64,000 nt of DNA from Chryseobacterium populi (GTDB lineage: Bacteria > Bacteroidota > Bacteroidia > Flavobacteriales > Weeksellaceae), in the NCBI RefSeq assembly GCF_000282115.1, contig NZ_AKJY01000045.1:36132-100131 (forward strand), written 5' to 3'. The first letter of the stretch is position 1. Each line of letters starts with the position of its first letter. This document shows, piece by piece, positions 56,749-64,000 of this stretch. The notes under the pieces are model-generated. The model saw only the letters and a program-made list of their open reading frames with translations, did no database searches and was not told the origin of the DNA. A program made the translations under genes and the position numbers.

Positions 56749-56762
56749 GTGATGAATGTCAT
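56749..56762. promoter_or_regulatory. candidate Crp/Fnr binding dyad, site 2 (before ccoS)
   Basis: GTGATGAATGTCAT is identical to site 1 (GTGATAAATGTCAT) except for one base in the spacer. It lies upstream of two TAnnTTTG boxes (TAAATTTG at 56773-56780 and TAATTTTG at 56797-56804) that lead into ccoS. The distance to either predicted start is not a standard activator position, so its mode is unclear. Confidence 0.6.
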
Positions 56763-56772
56763 TATTTTTCAC

Positions 56773-56804
56773 TAAATTTGAACCCCGAAAATAGGTTAAT
56801 TTTG
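56773..56804 (+). promoter_or_regulatory. two -7 boxes (TAAATTTG, TAATTTTG) before ccoS
   Basis: Both are exact TAnnTTTG matches, at 56773-56780 and 56797-56804; the second is seven bases before the ccoS ATG (56812). A leaderless transcript is possible from the second. Confidence 0.5.
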
Positions 56805-56811
56805 TTGTCAA

Positions 56812-57036
56812 ATGGATATTCTATATTTAATGATCCTATGCAGTGTTTCTTTAGCTGCAATTTTCTTGGTCGTTTTTATAGTCAACGCCAGGAAAGGACA
56901 GTTTGAGGATGATGAATCCCCTGCTGTAAGAATTCTCTTTGACTCCGGTGAAATAAAGGAAAAAGAAGATACTGGCAACAAATCAGACGAGAAAGAAAAA
57001 GGAGAAAATAATAAAATTGAAGAAAAAAGTGAATAG
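56812..57036 (+). CDS. ccoS: cbb3 oxidase assembly protein CcoS
   Basis: 74 residues. One N-terminal membrane helix (about 4-26, ILYLMILCSVSLAAIFLVVFIV) followed by ARKGQFEDDESPAVRILFD, the conserved CcoS tail motif, and a charged end. CcoS is needed to insert haem and copper into the CcoN subunit. It precedes ccoNO by five bases. Confidence 0.9.
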   Translation: MDILYLMILCSVSLAAIFLVVFIVNARKGQFEDDESPAVRILFDSGEIKEKEDTGNKSDEKEKGENNKIEEKSE

Positions 57037-57041
57037 TTGAT

Positions 57042-59303
57042 ATGGAAACACAAAAGTTTAGTTATGACAACAGTATTGTTCGGGCATTCCTTTATGCGAC
57101 CATAGTTTTTGGGCTTATTGGGTTCACGTTCGGGCTTACGGCGGCATTAATGCTTTTCTACCCTGAACTCCCTGAATTTTTATTCGGAACTGATGATACG
57201 ACCATTAAAAGTTTGGCCTCAGGTAATATACAGGGTCTAATAAACACTCATGGTGCATTTGGATTTGGTAGAATCAGAATGTTGCACACCAACACTGTAA
57301 TCTTTGCGTTCGTATGTAATATCGTTTATACCGGTGTTTATTACTCATTACAGAGATTATTAAAAGCAAGAATGTACAGTGATACATTATCGTGGTTACA
57401 TTTCTGGACCTGGCAATTTATGATTGTTGCTACGTTCGTTACTTTCTTTATGGGGATCAATACCTCTAAAGAATATGCAGAACACGAATGGCCAATCGAT
57501 ATCCTGATCACATTCTCATGGGTTATTTTCGGTATCAATATGTTCTTAACGATTGCAAAAAGAAGGGTAAGACACCTTTATGTAGCCATCTGGTTCTATA
57601 TTGGTACATGGATCGCAGTAGCCATGCTTCATATCTTTAATAATTTAGAAGTTCCGTTATCATTCACTGGCTGGAAATCTTATTCAGCATATGCAGGGGT
57701 AAAAGATGCAATCGTACAATGGTGGTATGGTCACAATGCAGTGGCATTCGTATTGACAACTCCGGTTTTAGGTTTGATGTACTACTTCTTACCAAAAGCT
57801 GCAGACAGACCAGTTTTTTCTTATAAACTGTCTATTATTCACTTCTGGTCATTAATTTTCGTATATATCTGGGCCGGTCCTCACCACCTTCAGTATACTG
57901 CACTTCCTGCATGGGCACAGGCTGTGGGAACAGGTTTTTCAATCATGCTTATTGCACCGTCTTGGGGAGGTATGTTAAATGGACTCCTTACTTTAAGGGG
58001 AGCCTGGGATAAAGTAAGGGAAAATCCTATCCTTAAATTCTTCGTGGTAGCGGTTACCTGCTATGGTATGGCTACGTTTGAAGGGCCTCTTTTAGCAACT
58101 AAAAACATCAACAAAATCGGTCACTTTACAGACTGGGTAATTGGTCACGTACACTTAGGCGCACTTGGGTGGAATGGTTTCATGGCATTCGGAGTAATCT
58201 ATTACCTTATCCCGATTATGTGGAGAACAAAACTTTGGTCTGTAAAATTAGCTAACTGGCATTTCTGGTTAGGTACTTTAGGAATTATTTTCTATGCAGT
58301 ACCAATGTATATTTCAGGATTTACTCAAGGTTTAATGTGGAAACAGTTCAACCCGGACGGAACATTATTGTGGAAAAACTGGTTGGATACCGTAACGGCA
58401 ATTATTCCTTATTTTAAAATGAGATTCTTAGGAGGAGCTTTCTATATTTCAGGAGCTATCTTAATGATCATCAACGTTGTTGCTACCGTAAGAAAAGGAT
58501 CATTCCAGAAAGAAGTTCCTGCAGAAGCACCGGCTTTAGCCAACATCAGCAAAAACAGAAAAGAGGGCGAAGGTACCCACCTTTGGTTGGAAAGAACACC
58601 GGTATTATTAGGGATCCTATCATTCTTAACGATATCTATCGGTAGTTCAGTAGAAATTATTCCTACTCTGTCTCTTAAGAAAAGTGTACCAACAATTTCA
58701 GCCGTGAAGCCTTATTCACCACTTGAATTGGAAGGTAGAGATATTTATATCCGTGAAGGTTGTAACGCTTGTCACTCTCAGATGGTAAGACCGTTCAGAG
58801 ATGAGATCGTAAGATTTAACGGTAAAAACGGACAGTATTCAAAAGCCGGGGAATTCGTTTATGACAGACCATTCTTATGGGGATCAAAAAGAACAGGACC
58901 GGATTTACATAGAGAAGGAGGTAAAAACCCAAGTTCTTGGCATTACAAGCACATGTATAACCCAAGATCAACTTCTGCGGGTTCCATCATGCCTCGTTAT
59001 CCCTGGTTGATCGCTACCAACTTAGACAGATCCAAAATGGTTGCTAAAATGGAATTAATGAAAAATACTTTCGATGTTCCATATACAAAACCACAGATCG
59101 ATTCAGCTAATAAGTGGGCAGATAACCAGGCAGCGAAAATTGTAAAAGATATTTTCTCTGAAGCGGCAGATTTAAAAGACGCTTATGCCAAGAGACCTAA
59201 AGGAGAATTAGAGAAAAAAGAAATAGTAGCTCTAATCTCTTATCTTCAGAGATTAGGTACTGATATCAAAACAACGGAAATAAAAACAGCAAGTAATAAC
59301 TAA
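57042..59303 (+). CDS. ccoNO: cbb3-type cytochrome c oxidase, fused subunits I and II
   Basis: 753 residues joining CcoN and CcoO. The CcoN part (about 1-470) has the six-His core in about twelve membrane helices, for example HNAVAFVLTTPV and YIWAGPHHLQYT near 230-290. The CcoO part (about 530-753) has a single haem-c site Cys574-Asn-Ala-Cys577-His578 in EGCNACHSQMVRPFRDE. The terminal oxidase reduces oxygen with high affinity and pumps protons. A fused NO protein is known in Bacteroidota, so no sequencing error is needed to explain it. Confidence 0.96.
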   Translation: METQKFSYDNSIVRAFLYATIVFGLIGFTFGLTAALMLFYPELPEFLFGTDDTTIKSLASGNIQGLINTHGAFGFGRIRMLHTNTVIFAFVCNIVYTGVYYSLQRLLKARMYSDTLSWLHFWTWQFMIVATFVTFFMGINTSKEYAEHEWPIDILITFSWVIFGINMFLTIAKRRVRHLYVAIWFYIGTWIAVAMLHIFNNLEVPLSFTGWKSYSAYAGVKDAIVQWWYGHNAVAFVLTTPVLGLMYYFLPKAADRPVFSYKLSIIHFWSLIFVYIWAGPHHLQYTALPAWAQAVGTGFSIMLIAPSWGGMLNGLLTLRGAWDKVRENPILKFFVVAVTCYGMATFEGPLLATKNINKIGHFTDWVIGHVHLGALGWNGFMAFGVIYYLIPIMWRTKLWSVKLANWHFWLGTLGIIFYAVPMYISGFTQGLMWKQFNPDGTLLWKNWLDTVTAIIPYFKMRFLGGAFYISGAILMIINVVATVRKGSFQKEVPAEAPALANISKNRKEGEGTHLWLERTPVLLGILSFLTISIGSSVEIIPTLSLKKSVPTISAVKPYSPLELEGRDIYIREGCNACHSQMVRPFRDEIVRFNGKNGQYSKAGEFVYDRPFLWGSKRTGPDLHREGGKNPSSWHYKHMYNPRSTSAGSIMPRYPWLIATNLDRSKMVAKMELMKNTFDVPYTKPQIDSANKWADNQAAKIVKDIFSEAADLKDAYAKRPKGELEKKEIVALISYLQRLGTDIKTTEIKTASNN

Positions 59304-59321
59304 AAACATTAAAAGGTTCAC

Positions 59322-59522
59322 ATGATTCCTCAGAACTTTAAAGATATATTATCAAATACAGAAAACGCTGGTTTTTACCAGACGCTGGCTCTGATTTTCT
59401 TTATGCTGTTCTTCGTAGCCTTAGTAATATATGTATTTAGCAGGCCTAAAAAGTATTACAAAGAAGAAGAAGAGGCACCTCTGGGAGATGATGATGAAGA
59501 CGATTTTAATTTAAAAAATTAA
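59322..59522 (+). CDS. ccoQ: cbb3 oxidase small subunit CcoQ
   Basis: 66 residues with one membrane helix (about 18-39, FYQTLALIFFMLFFVALVIYVF) and an acidic tail (EEEEAPLGDDDEDDF). The size, place between ccoNO and ccoP and helix-plus-tail shape identify the CcoQ/FixQ subunit, which stabilises the oxidase. Confidence 0.85.
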   Translation: MIPQNFKDILSNTENAGFYQTLALIFFMLFFVALVIYVFSRPKKYYKEEEEAPLGDDDEDDFNLKN

Positions 59523-59532
59523 ACTATTTATT

Positions 59533-60414
59533 ATGAAACAAAGAACACCGGTTGTTGTAAACATTTTAATAATAATTGGACTTTTAATAGTTTTTTATTA
59601 TTTATTTGTACAAAGCTACTCGTTTTTAGCTTCACCATATTTCTGGGGTACTGTTGTGATAAGTGCTATTTTAGCTTACATTCACAGTGCTATCGGAGAT
59701 CTGATTGAAAATAATAAATTCAAAAGCCTTACTGCAGAAGAAAAGGCAGCTTATTTAGCAGAAAAGAAGATTCCTTTCTTAAGAAGAATGTATGATGCTG
59801 CTTTCAAAAAGCAATCCGAAACAGAAGAAAAAGATATCCTTATCGACCATGGTTTCGATGGGATTATGGAGTTGGATAACCAGCTACCAAAATGGTGGGT
59901 AGGTTTGTTCTATTTTGGAACCGCTTTTTGTATTGTTTATGTTGCAGCTTACTCTTTCACAGATTTCGCTCACCCGTTAAGCGAATATGAAAAGGAATAT
60001 AAAGAACAGATTGCAAGCATCGAAGAATACCAAAAGACCCAGCCGCCTGTAACAATTGAAACAGCAAAATATTCGGCTGATAATATTGCAGAAGGGAAAG
60101 AGTTATTTAAAACAAACTGTGCATCTTGTCACAAAGAAGACGGTAGCGGCGGTATCGGACCCAACTTAACAGATAACTTCTGGATCAACCAGCCTGAGAA
60201 AACTTTATTCAAAAACGTTTTCCATATGGACTGGAATGGTTCTCCTACCAACCCTTCGATGAGGCCATTCGGTAAAAACGGGGAGGTTTCAGGTGCTGAG
60301 ATTGAAAAGATTGCAGCTTATGTATATCACATCAATCAGGAGCAACCTCCGGTAACACCGGCTCAGGGTGGAGCAGCTCCTCAGGGAACAGAAGCTCATT
60401 GGGAAAAAGAATAA
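59533..60414 (+). CDS. ccoP: cbb3 oxidase subunit CcoP (monohaem form)
   Basis: 293 residues. Membrane helices at about residues 11-28, 33-55 and 117-137, then a periplasmic haem domain with a single CxxCH: Cys196-Ala-Ser-Cys199-His200 in NCASCHKEDGSGGIGPNL. Proteobacterial CcoP has two haem-c sites, so this is the short one-haem version. The C-terminus is Pro/Ala/Gln-rich. It is followed by a strong terminator-like hairpin. Confidence 0.9.
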   Translation: MKQRTPVVVNILIIIGLLIVFYYLFVQSYSFLASPYFWGTVVISAILAYIHSAIGDLIENNKFKSLTAEEKAAYLAEKKIPFLRRMYDAAFKKQSETEEKDILIDHGFDGIMELDNQLPKWWVGLFYFGTAFCIVYVAAYSFTDFAHPLSEYEKEYKEQIASIEEYQKTQPPVTIETAKYSADNIAEGKELFKTNCASCHKEDGSGGIGPNLTDNFWINQPEKTLFKNVFHMDWNGSPTNPSMRPFGKNGEVSGAEIEKIAAYVYHINQEQPPVTPAQGGAAPQGTEAHWEKE

Positions 60415-60442
60415 TTAATCTTAAAAAGAATTAAAAACATAT

Positions 60443-60500
60443 GAAAAACATAATTTGTTATTAGAATAAAAATAGTAACGAATTATGTTTTTCTTTTTTT
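60443..60500 (+). terminator. long hairpin between ccoP and ccoG
   Basis: GAAAAACATAATT then TGTTA (60443-60460) pairs with TAACG then AATTATGTTTTTC (60476-60493), with one mismatch, followed by seven T. It probably stops or attenuates transcription between the structural and accessory oxidase genes. Confidence 0.75.
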
Positions 60501-60514
60501 AAATACATTACAAA

Positions 60515-61969
60515 ATGTCAGAAATAGAAGAAATAGAAGCACGCGGTGGACAGGGACAAGTTCTGGACCCTGAGACTTACAGAGATTCTATCGGGACAAT
60601 GGAGCAATCCGGAAAAAGAAAATGGGTATTTCCAAGAAAACCAAAAGGGAAGTATACCAATTATAGAAACATTGTAAGTTATATTTTACTGGTTATTTAT
60701 TTTACCGTTCCTTTCCTGAAAATCAACGGCAACCCATTCTTTTTATTCAACGTCATCGATAGGGAGTTTTTTATCTTCGGACAGCCTTTCTATCCACAAG
60801 ACTTTTTCATCCTTACTTTAGGGGCTATCGCATCTTTAATATTCATTATCATTTTTACGATTGCATTCGGAAGAATTTTCTGCGGGTGGATATGCCCTCA
60901 GACAATTTTTATGGAATCTATCTTCCGTAAAATTGAATATCTTATTGAAGGCGACCGAAATAAGCAGATGAAACTGGACAGACAGGAGTGGAACAGCGAA
61001 AAGATCTGGAAAAGAAGCTTAAAATGGACGGTTTACATTATCATTTCACTGATCATCACCCACTTTATGCTCATGTATATTGTCGGTTATAAGGAAATAT
61101 TCAGAATCATATCAGAAGGGCCTTTTGCCCACCCTACCAATTTTATCATCATGGTTCTCTTTACCTCAGCATTTTACTTTGTATTTGCATGGTTCAGGGA
61201 ACAGGTTTGTACACTGGTATGCCCATACGGAAGATTGCAGGGAGTTCTGATTGACAAAGACACCATCAATGTCTTCTATGATTTTAAAAGAGGAGAAAAC
61301 AGATCTAAATGGAGAAAAGGAGAAGACAGAAAAGCAGCAGGGAAAGGAGACTGTATCGACTGTCACCAATGTGTGGTGGTCTGCCCTACCGGAATTGATA
61401 TCAGAGACGGACAGCAGCTGGAATGTATCAACTGTACGGCCTGTATTGATGCCTGTGATGAAGTCATGGAAAAAGTAGGGTTACCGAAAGGACTGATCAG
61501 ATATGCTTCCGAAAATGAAATTGAAAAAGAAACCCGGTTTAAATTTACCGGAAGAATGAAAGGCTTTGCCGTTGTTCTTGGTTTATTGGTGGTGTTCTTA
61601 GGATTCTTATTGTACAACCGTGGTGAGATGGAAGCTAAATTCATTAAACCGGCAGGAAGTACATTCTTTGTAAGAGACGGTAAAATTACCAATACTTACA
61701 ATTATACCTTCCTGAATAAAACAAACGACAAGAAAGTCGTAACCATCAAAGTAATTGAGCCTGTACATGGTGAAGTTATTTACAGTGCATCAAGCAAAAT
61801 ACCTGTAGAAAGAGATAAAATTTCAAAAGGGACAATCAATATCAGCTTCCCGGAAAACGAAATGAAATTGTCTAAACAGAATATTACCATTGGGGTCTAT
61901 GATATGAAAGGTAAGCTCATAGATTCTTACCAGACTTATTTTGAAGGACCATTCAAATTACAATTTTAA
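60515..61969 (+). CDS. ccoG: cbb3 oxidase accessory protein CcoG (polyferredoxin)
   Basis: 484 residues. About five membrane helices, a CGWICPQTIF copper-like motif near 127-136, and a dicluster ferredoxin: Cys280, Cys283, Cys286, Cys290 (CIDCHQCVVVCP) and Cys304, Cys307, Cys310, Cys314 (CINCTACIDAC). The C-terminal domain (about 370-484) is an Ig-like fold. CcoG reduces copper for oxidase assembly. The start at 60515 is preceded by no ribosome-binding sequence, as elsewhere. Confidence 0.94.
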   Translation: MSEIEEIEARGGQGQVLDPETYRDSIGTMEQSGKRKWVFPRKPKGKYTNYRNIVSYILLVIYFTVPFLKINGNPFFLFNVIDREFFIFGQPFYPQDFFILTLGAIASLIFIIIFTIAFGRIFCGWICPQTIFMESIFRKIEYLIEGDRNKQMKLDRQEWNSEKIWKRSLKWTVYIIISLIITHFMLMYIVGYKEIFRIISEGPFAHPTNFIIMVLFTSAFYFVFAWFREQVCTLVCPYGRLQGVLIDKDTINVFYDFKRGENRSKWRKGEDRKAAGKGDCIDCHQCVVVCPTGIDIRDGQQLECINCTACIDACDEVMEKVGLPKGLIRYASENEIEKETRFKFTGRMKGFAVVLGLLVVFLGFLLYNRGEMEAKFIKPAGSTFFVRDGKITNTYNYTFLNKTNDKKVVTIKVIEPVHGEVIYSASSKIPVERDKISKGTINISFPENEMKLSKQNITIGVYDMKGKLIDSYQTYFEGPFKLQF

Positions 61970-61978
61970 TTATCAGCA

Positions 61979-62431
61979 ATGAAAAACTTTAGTTGGGGAC
62001 ACGGTGTAGTAATCGCATTATTTGCATTCATAGCTTTTATTTTATCCATGCTGTTTCTCTTTCCGAACGGGCAGAAAAACTCTGAAATGGTAACCGATAA
62101 TTATTATGAAGAAGAATTGCAGTACCAGGATGTCATTGATGCTAAAAAAAGAGCAGACAACCTTCAGGAAAAGCCGGTTTACAGCCAGAATGTAAACGGG
62201 ATATTAGTCAGTTTTCCTAAAGATTATAATAATTCAAACACAACGGTAAAATTTGTTTTAAACAGAACCGACGACCAGAACCTGGATATAAAAAAATCTG
62301 AACAGCTGGATGCCCATCAGTCTATTCTAATTCCTGCAAAGGTATTAAAGCAGGGCAATTATACTTTACGACTGATGTGGACGAAAGACAAAACAGACTA
62401 TAGAATGGATTATGATGTGATATGGAAATAG
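61979..62431 (+). CDS. ccoH: cbb3 oxidase assembly protein CcoH/FixH
   Basis: 150 residues. One N-terminal helix (about 8-28, VVIALFAFIAFILSMLFLF) and the NYYEEELQYQDVIDAKKRADNL segment that is typical of FixH/CcoH; the periplasmic part is beta-rich. It overlaps the next gene by 10 bases. It binds the copper-loading machinery and stabilises the oxidase. Confidence 0.88.
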   Translation: MKNFSWGHGVVIALFAFIAFILSMLFLFPNGQKNSEMVTDNYYEEELQYQDVIDAKKRADNLQEKPVYSQNVNGILVSFPKDYNNSNTTVKFVLNRTDDQNLDIKKSEQLDAHQSILIPAKVLKQGNYTLRLMWTKDKTDYRMDYDVIWK

Positions 62432-63189
62432 CACTTATTTTATCGGCTATCGGCTTAGGCTTTGCTTCCGGCTTTCACTGTATCGGAATGTGTGGCCCTA
62501 TTGCTTTGTCGATGGGGTTAACGAAGAAGCAGGCTACCAATTTCTATCTTCAGAATCTTACCTACCAGTTTGGCAGAGTCTCCACTTATTCTTTTTTAGG
62601 AGGTATCCTGGGAATTATTGGTCAGGGTTTCGAAATGGCGGGCATTCAGCAATATCTTACGATTGCCGTTGGAATCCTTTTAATTATAATGGCTGTATTT
62701 TCTTTTGGTGGAAAAGATTTTGCTTCAAAAATCCCGTTTTTCTCTAAATTTTTGTTTTCAGTGAAATCAAATTTAGGAAAGCTGCTTCAAAAGGCCGATT
62801 ACCGTTCTAGATTTACCACAGGCATTCTCAATGGTTTTCTACCCTGCGGAATGGTTTATATGGCGCTTACAGCAAGCCTGGCAAGCGGAGGAATATGGCA
62901 GGGAGCTTTATATATGGCTTTATTCGGTTTGGGAACCCTTCCATTCATGTTTGCGGTAGTTCTTGTCGGAAACCTGATGAATCAGACCTTCAGGGTAAAA
63001 GTTTTAAAAGTGATCCCTGTGATCATGATTATTTTAGGAGGTCTGTTTATTGTACGGGGACTGGAATTAGGGATTCCTTACATTTCTCCGAGAGCTGAAG
63101 CAATGACCATTTCTAAAGATAACAATGGTGACTGCCATTTGCCCGGAGATCACAGCACTCATGAGCACAGCTCCGTAAACTGTCATTAA
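62422..63189 (+). CDS. SafE/TauE-like membrane protein with His/Cys-rich tail
   Basis: 255 residues with six or seven membrane helices. FASGFHCIGMCGPIALSMG near residues 14-32 carries a conserved HCxxxC motif, and a repeat-like GFLPCGMVYMALTA follows near 140. The C-terminus is rich in His and Cys (GDCHLPGDHSTHEHSSVNCH). Such proteins, called sulfite exporter TauE/SafE by homology, are often found with cbb3 assembly genes and may move copper. It overlaps ccoH by 10 bases, so translational coupling is likely. Confidence 0.82.
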   Translation: MEIALILSAIGLGFASGFHCIGMCGPIALSMGLTKKQATNFYLQNLTYQFGRVSTYSFLGGILGIIGQGFEMAGIQQYLTIAVGILLIIMAVFSFGGKDFASKIPFFSKFLFSVKSNLGKLLQKADYRSRFTTGILNGFLPCGMVYMALTASLASGGIWQGALYMALFGLGTLPFMFAVVLVGNLMNQTFRVKVLKVIPVIMIILGGLFIVRGLELGIPYISPRAEAMTISKDNNGDCHLPGDHSTHEHSSVNCH

Positions 63190-63203
63190 CTCAAATTAAT
63201 ACC

Positions 63204-63941
63204 ATGAAAAATACATTCTTTTTACTGCTGATCAGTTTTTTTGTATTGCAGTCCTGCACAATAAATTCTGAAATTGTTTATCATAAAGACGCCGCCTCAT
63301 CTACCATTATGGATATTGATGTAAGGGAATTTATGTCGGAAATGAAATCAATGGCACCGGATTCTGTCAGGAATAAGGAATTTGATGATATGAATAAAAT
63401 ACCCACCACATGGACGAGTATTTATGAGATAGATAAAAAAGAAGGTACCCTGAAAACCAGTAATCCGGATTCCATCAGAATAATGAAGAAAATTTTCATG
63501 AAGTCTAACAAGGAAAATAATGATTATGCCGGGTTTTCCCTAAAGCTGGATCATTTTACCCAATCTGAATACAGCTCATTAAACAACCTTTCAAAAGATG
63601 AGCCGCTTCCGGTAGATCAGAATGTATTTAATGACTGGGATGGTAAAACTTTAACCATCAATACAGAGAATTTCAACCTTAAAAATATTGAGGAAGCACT
63701 CCGTTCAAAAGGATCACAAGAAGAAACCCAAAGTACGGAAGGAATGCTGATGATGCTTTTTAAACAGGTGGGAACAACATTGAGATTTGAAAATAAGATA
63801 AAGTCGATTACAGGAAAGCATGACTGGCTCAAGCAGATTGACGATCATTCCGTGCGGATAGATTATGATCTCAAAACAATGTATGATAAAGAGGCTAAAC
63901 TGAAAAATTCAGATAAAAAAATAAAGATCGTAACAGAATAA
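63204..63941 (+). CDS. lipoprotein of unknown function at the end of the cbb3 gene run
   Basis: 245 residues. The lipobox is FFVLQSC (Cys18). The mature part is polar, Lys/Asp/Met-rich, with an internal beta/alpha pattern; no domain is recognised. Several methionines and a weak DVREFMSEMKSMAPD stretch are notable. It lies 14 bases after the SafE-like gene, so it may be cotranscribed with the oxidase assembly genes. Its function is not known. Confidence 0.75.
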   Translation: MKNTFFLLLISFFVLQSCTINSEIVYHKDAASSTIMDIDVREFMSEMKSMAPDSVRNKEFDDMNKIPTTWTSIYEIDKKEGTLKTSNPDSIRIMKKIFMKSNKENNDYAGFSLKLDHFTQSEYSSLNNLSKDEPLPVDQNVFNDWDGKTLTINTENFNLKNIEEALRSKGSQEETQSTEGMLMMLFKQVGTTLRFENKIKSITGKHDWLKQIDDHSVRIDYDLKTMYDKEAKLKNSDKKIKIVTE

Positions 63942-63946
63942 AGCAA

Positions 63947-63978
63947 GAGGCTGTCTCAAAAGGGGCAGTCTTTTTTCT
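63947..63978 (+). terminator. intrinsic terminator at the end of the cbb3 gene run
   Basis: AAGAGGCTG pairs with CAGTCTTTTT (two wobbles) across a 12-base loop, running into T. It follows the lipoprotein stop by about six bases. Confidence 0.75.
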
Positions 63979-64000
63979 GTCTCAAAATTTGTAGTTTACG

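Noticed and set aside
57042..59303. CcoNO fusion as an assembly error
   Set aside because: The single frame is long, both halves are intact with conserved linker, and fused CcoNO is known in Bacteroidota.

Overview
The window is an AT-rich chromosomal segment of a Bacteroidota bacterium of the Chryseobacterium/Flavobacterium type. Four things point there: a flexirubin-type pigment locus with a tyrosine ammonia-lyase, TAnnTTTG promoter boxes with almost no Shine-Dalgarno sequences, a fused CcoN-CcoO cbb3 oxidase, and a type 2 isoleucyl-tRNA synthetase. The genus is my inference from recalled family sequences; no search was run. I see no rRNA or tRNA gene, CRISPR array, prophage or insertion sequence.

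Layout. 1-5.9 kb is the edge of a flexirubin/aryl-polyene cluster: a ketosynthase fragment, FabG, tyrosine ammonia-lyase, a halogenase-like flavoprotein, a secreted protein and an adenylate-forming ligase. 6-17.7 kb is housekeeping: an M23 peptidase, then ileS, a DksA-like protein, two small proteins, lspA, a SanA-like protein, trpS, a HAD phosphatase and an ECF sigma factor. 17.7-21.9 kb holds metK behind a probable SAM-II riboswitch, and divergent oxyR and katA. 21.9-24.6 kb carries enoyl-CoA hydratase, a dCMP-deaminase-family protein, a XerD-type recombinase and a Nudix hydrolase. 24.8-34.2 kb is mostly cell-envelope genes on the minus strand, including a TonB-dependent receptor behind a TPP riboswitch. 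34.5-39.6 kb has two aconitases side by side (AcnB type, then AcnA/mitochondrial type). 39.8-45.4 kb has a LytS/LytTR two-component pair, an outer-membrane beta-barrel protein, a DUF5694-like protein and a decayed stretch with the frameshifted start of another receptor. 45.4-51.4 kb is a thiamin operon (thiS-thiC-tenI/thiE-like-thiE-thiG-thiH-thiF) behind a second TPP riboswitch. 51.6-54.2 kb has a pseudouridine synthase, panB and a Crp/Fnr regulator. 54.3-64 kb is the full cbb3 oxidase and assembly set (ccoI, ccoS, ccoNO, ccoQ, ccoP, ccoG, ccoH, a SafE-like copper protein) and a lipoprotein.

How it works together. Thiamin is controlled twice by the same ligand: the biosynthetic operon and an outer-membrane receptor each carry a TPP riboswitch, so synthesis and uptake should respond together. 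The Crp/Fnr gene is divergent from ccoI, and a near-identical 14-base dyad (RTGAY-N4-RTCAY) occurs in that intergenic region and before ccoS, so the regulator probably controls the oxidase. OxyR keeps both redox cysteines and faces katA.

I found no convincing wholly new system. The best leads are the SAM-II riboswitch on metK, the Fnr-like dyads, the GIHH active-site signature of IleRS, the halogenase motifs in the pigment cluster, the TPP-controlled receptor, the receptor pseudogene and an unlisted 44-codon gene.
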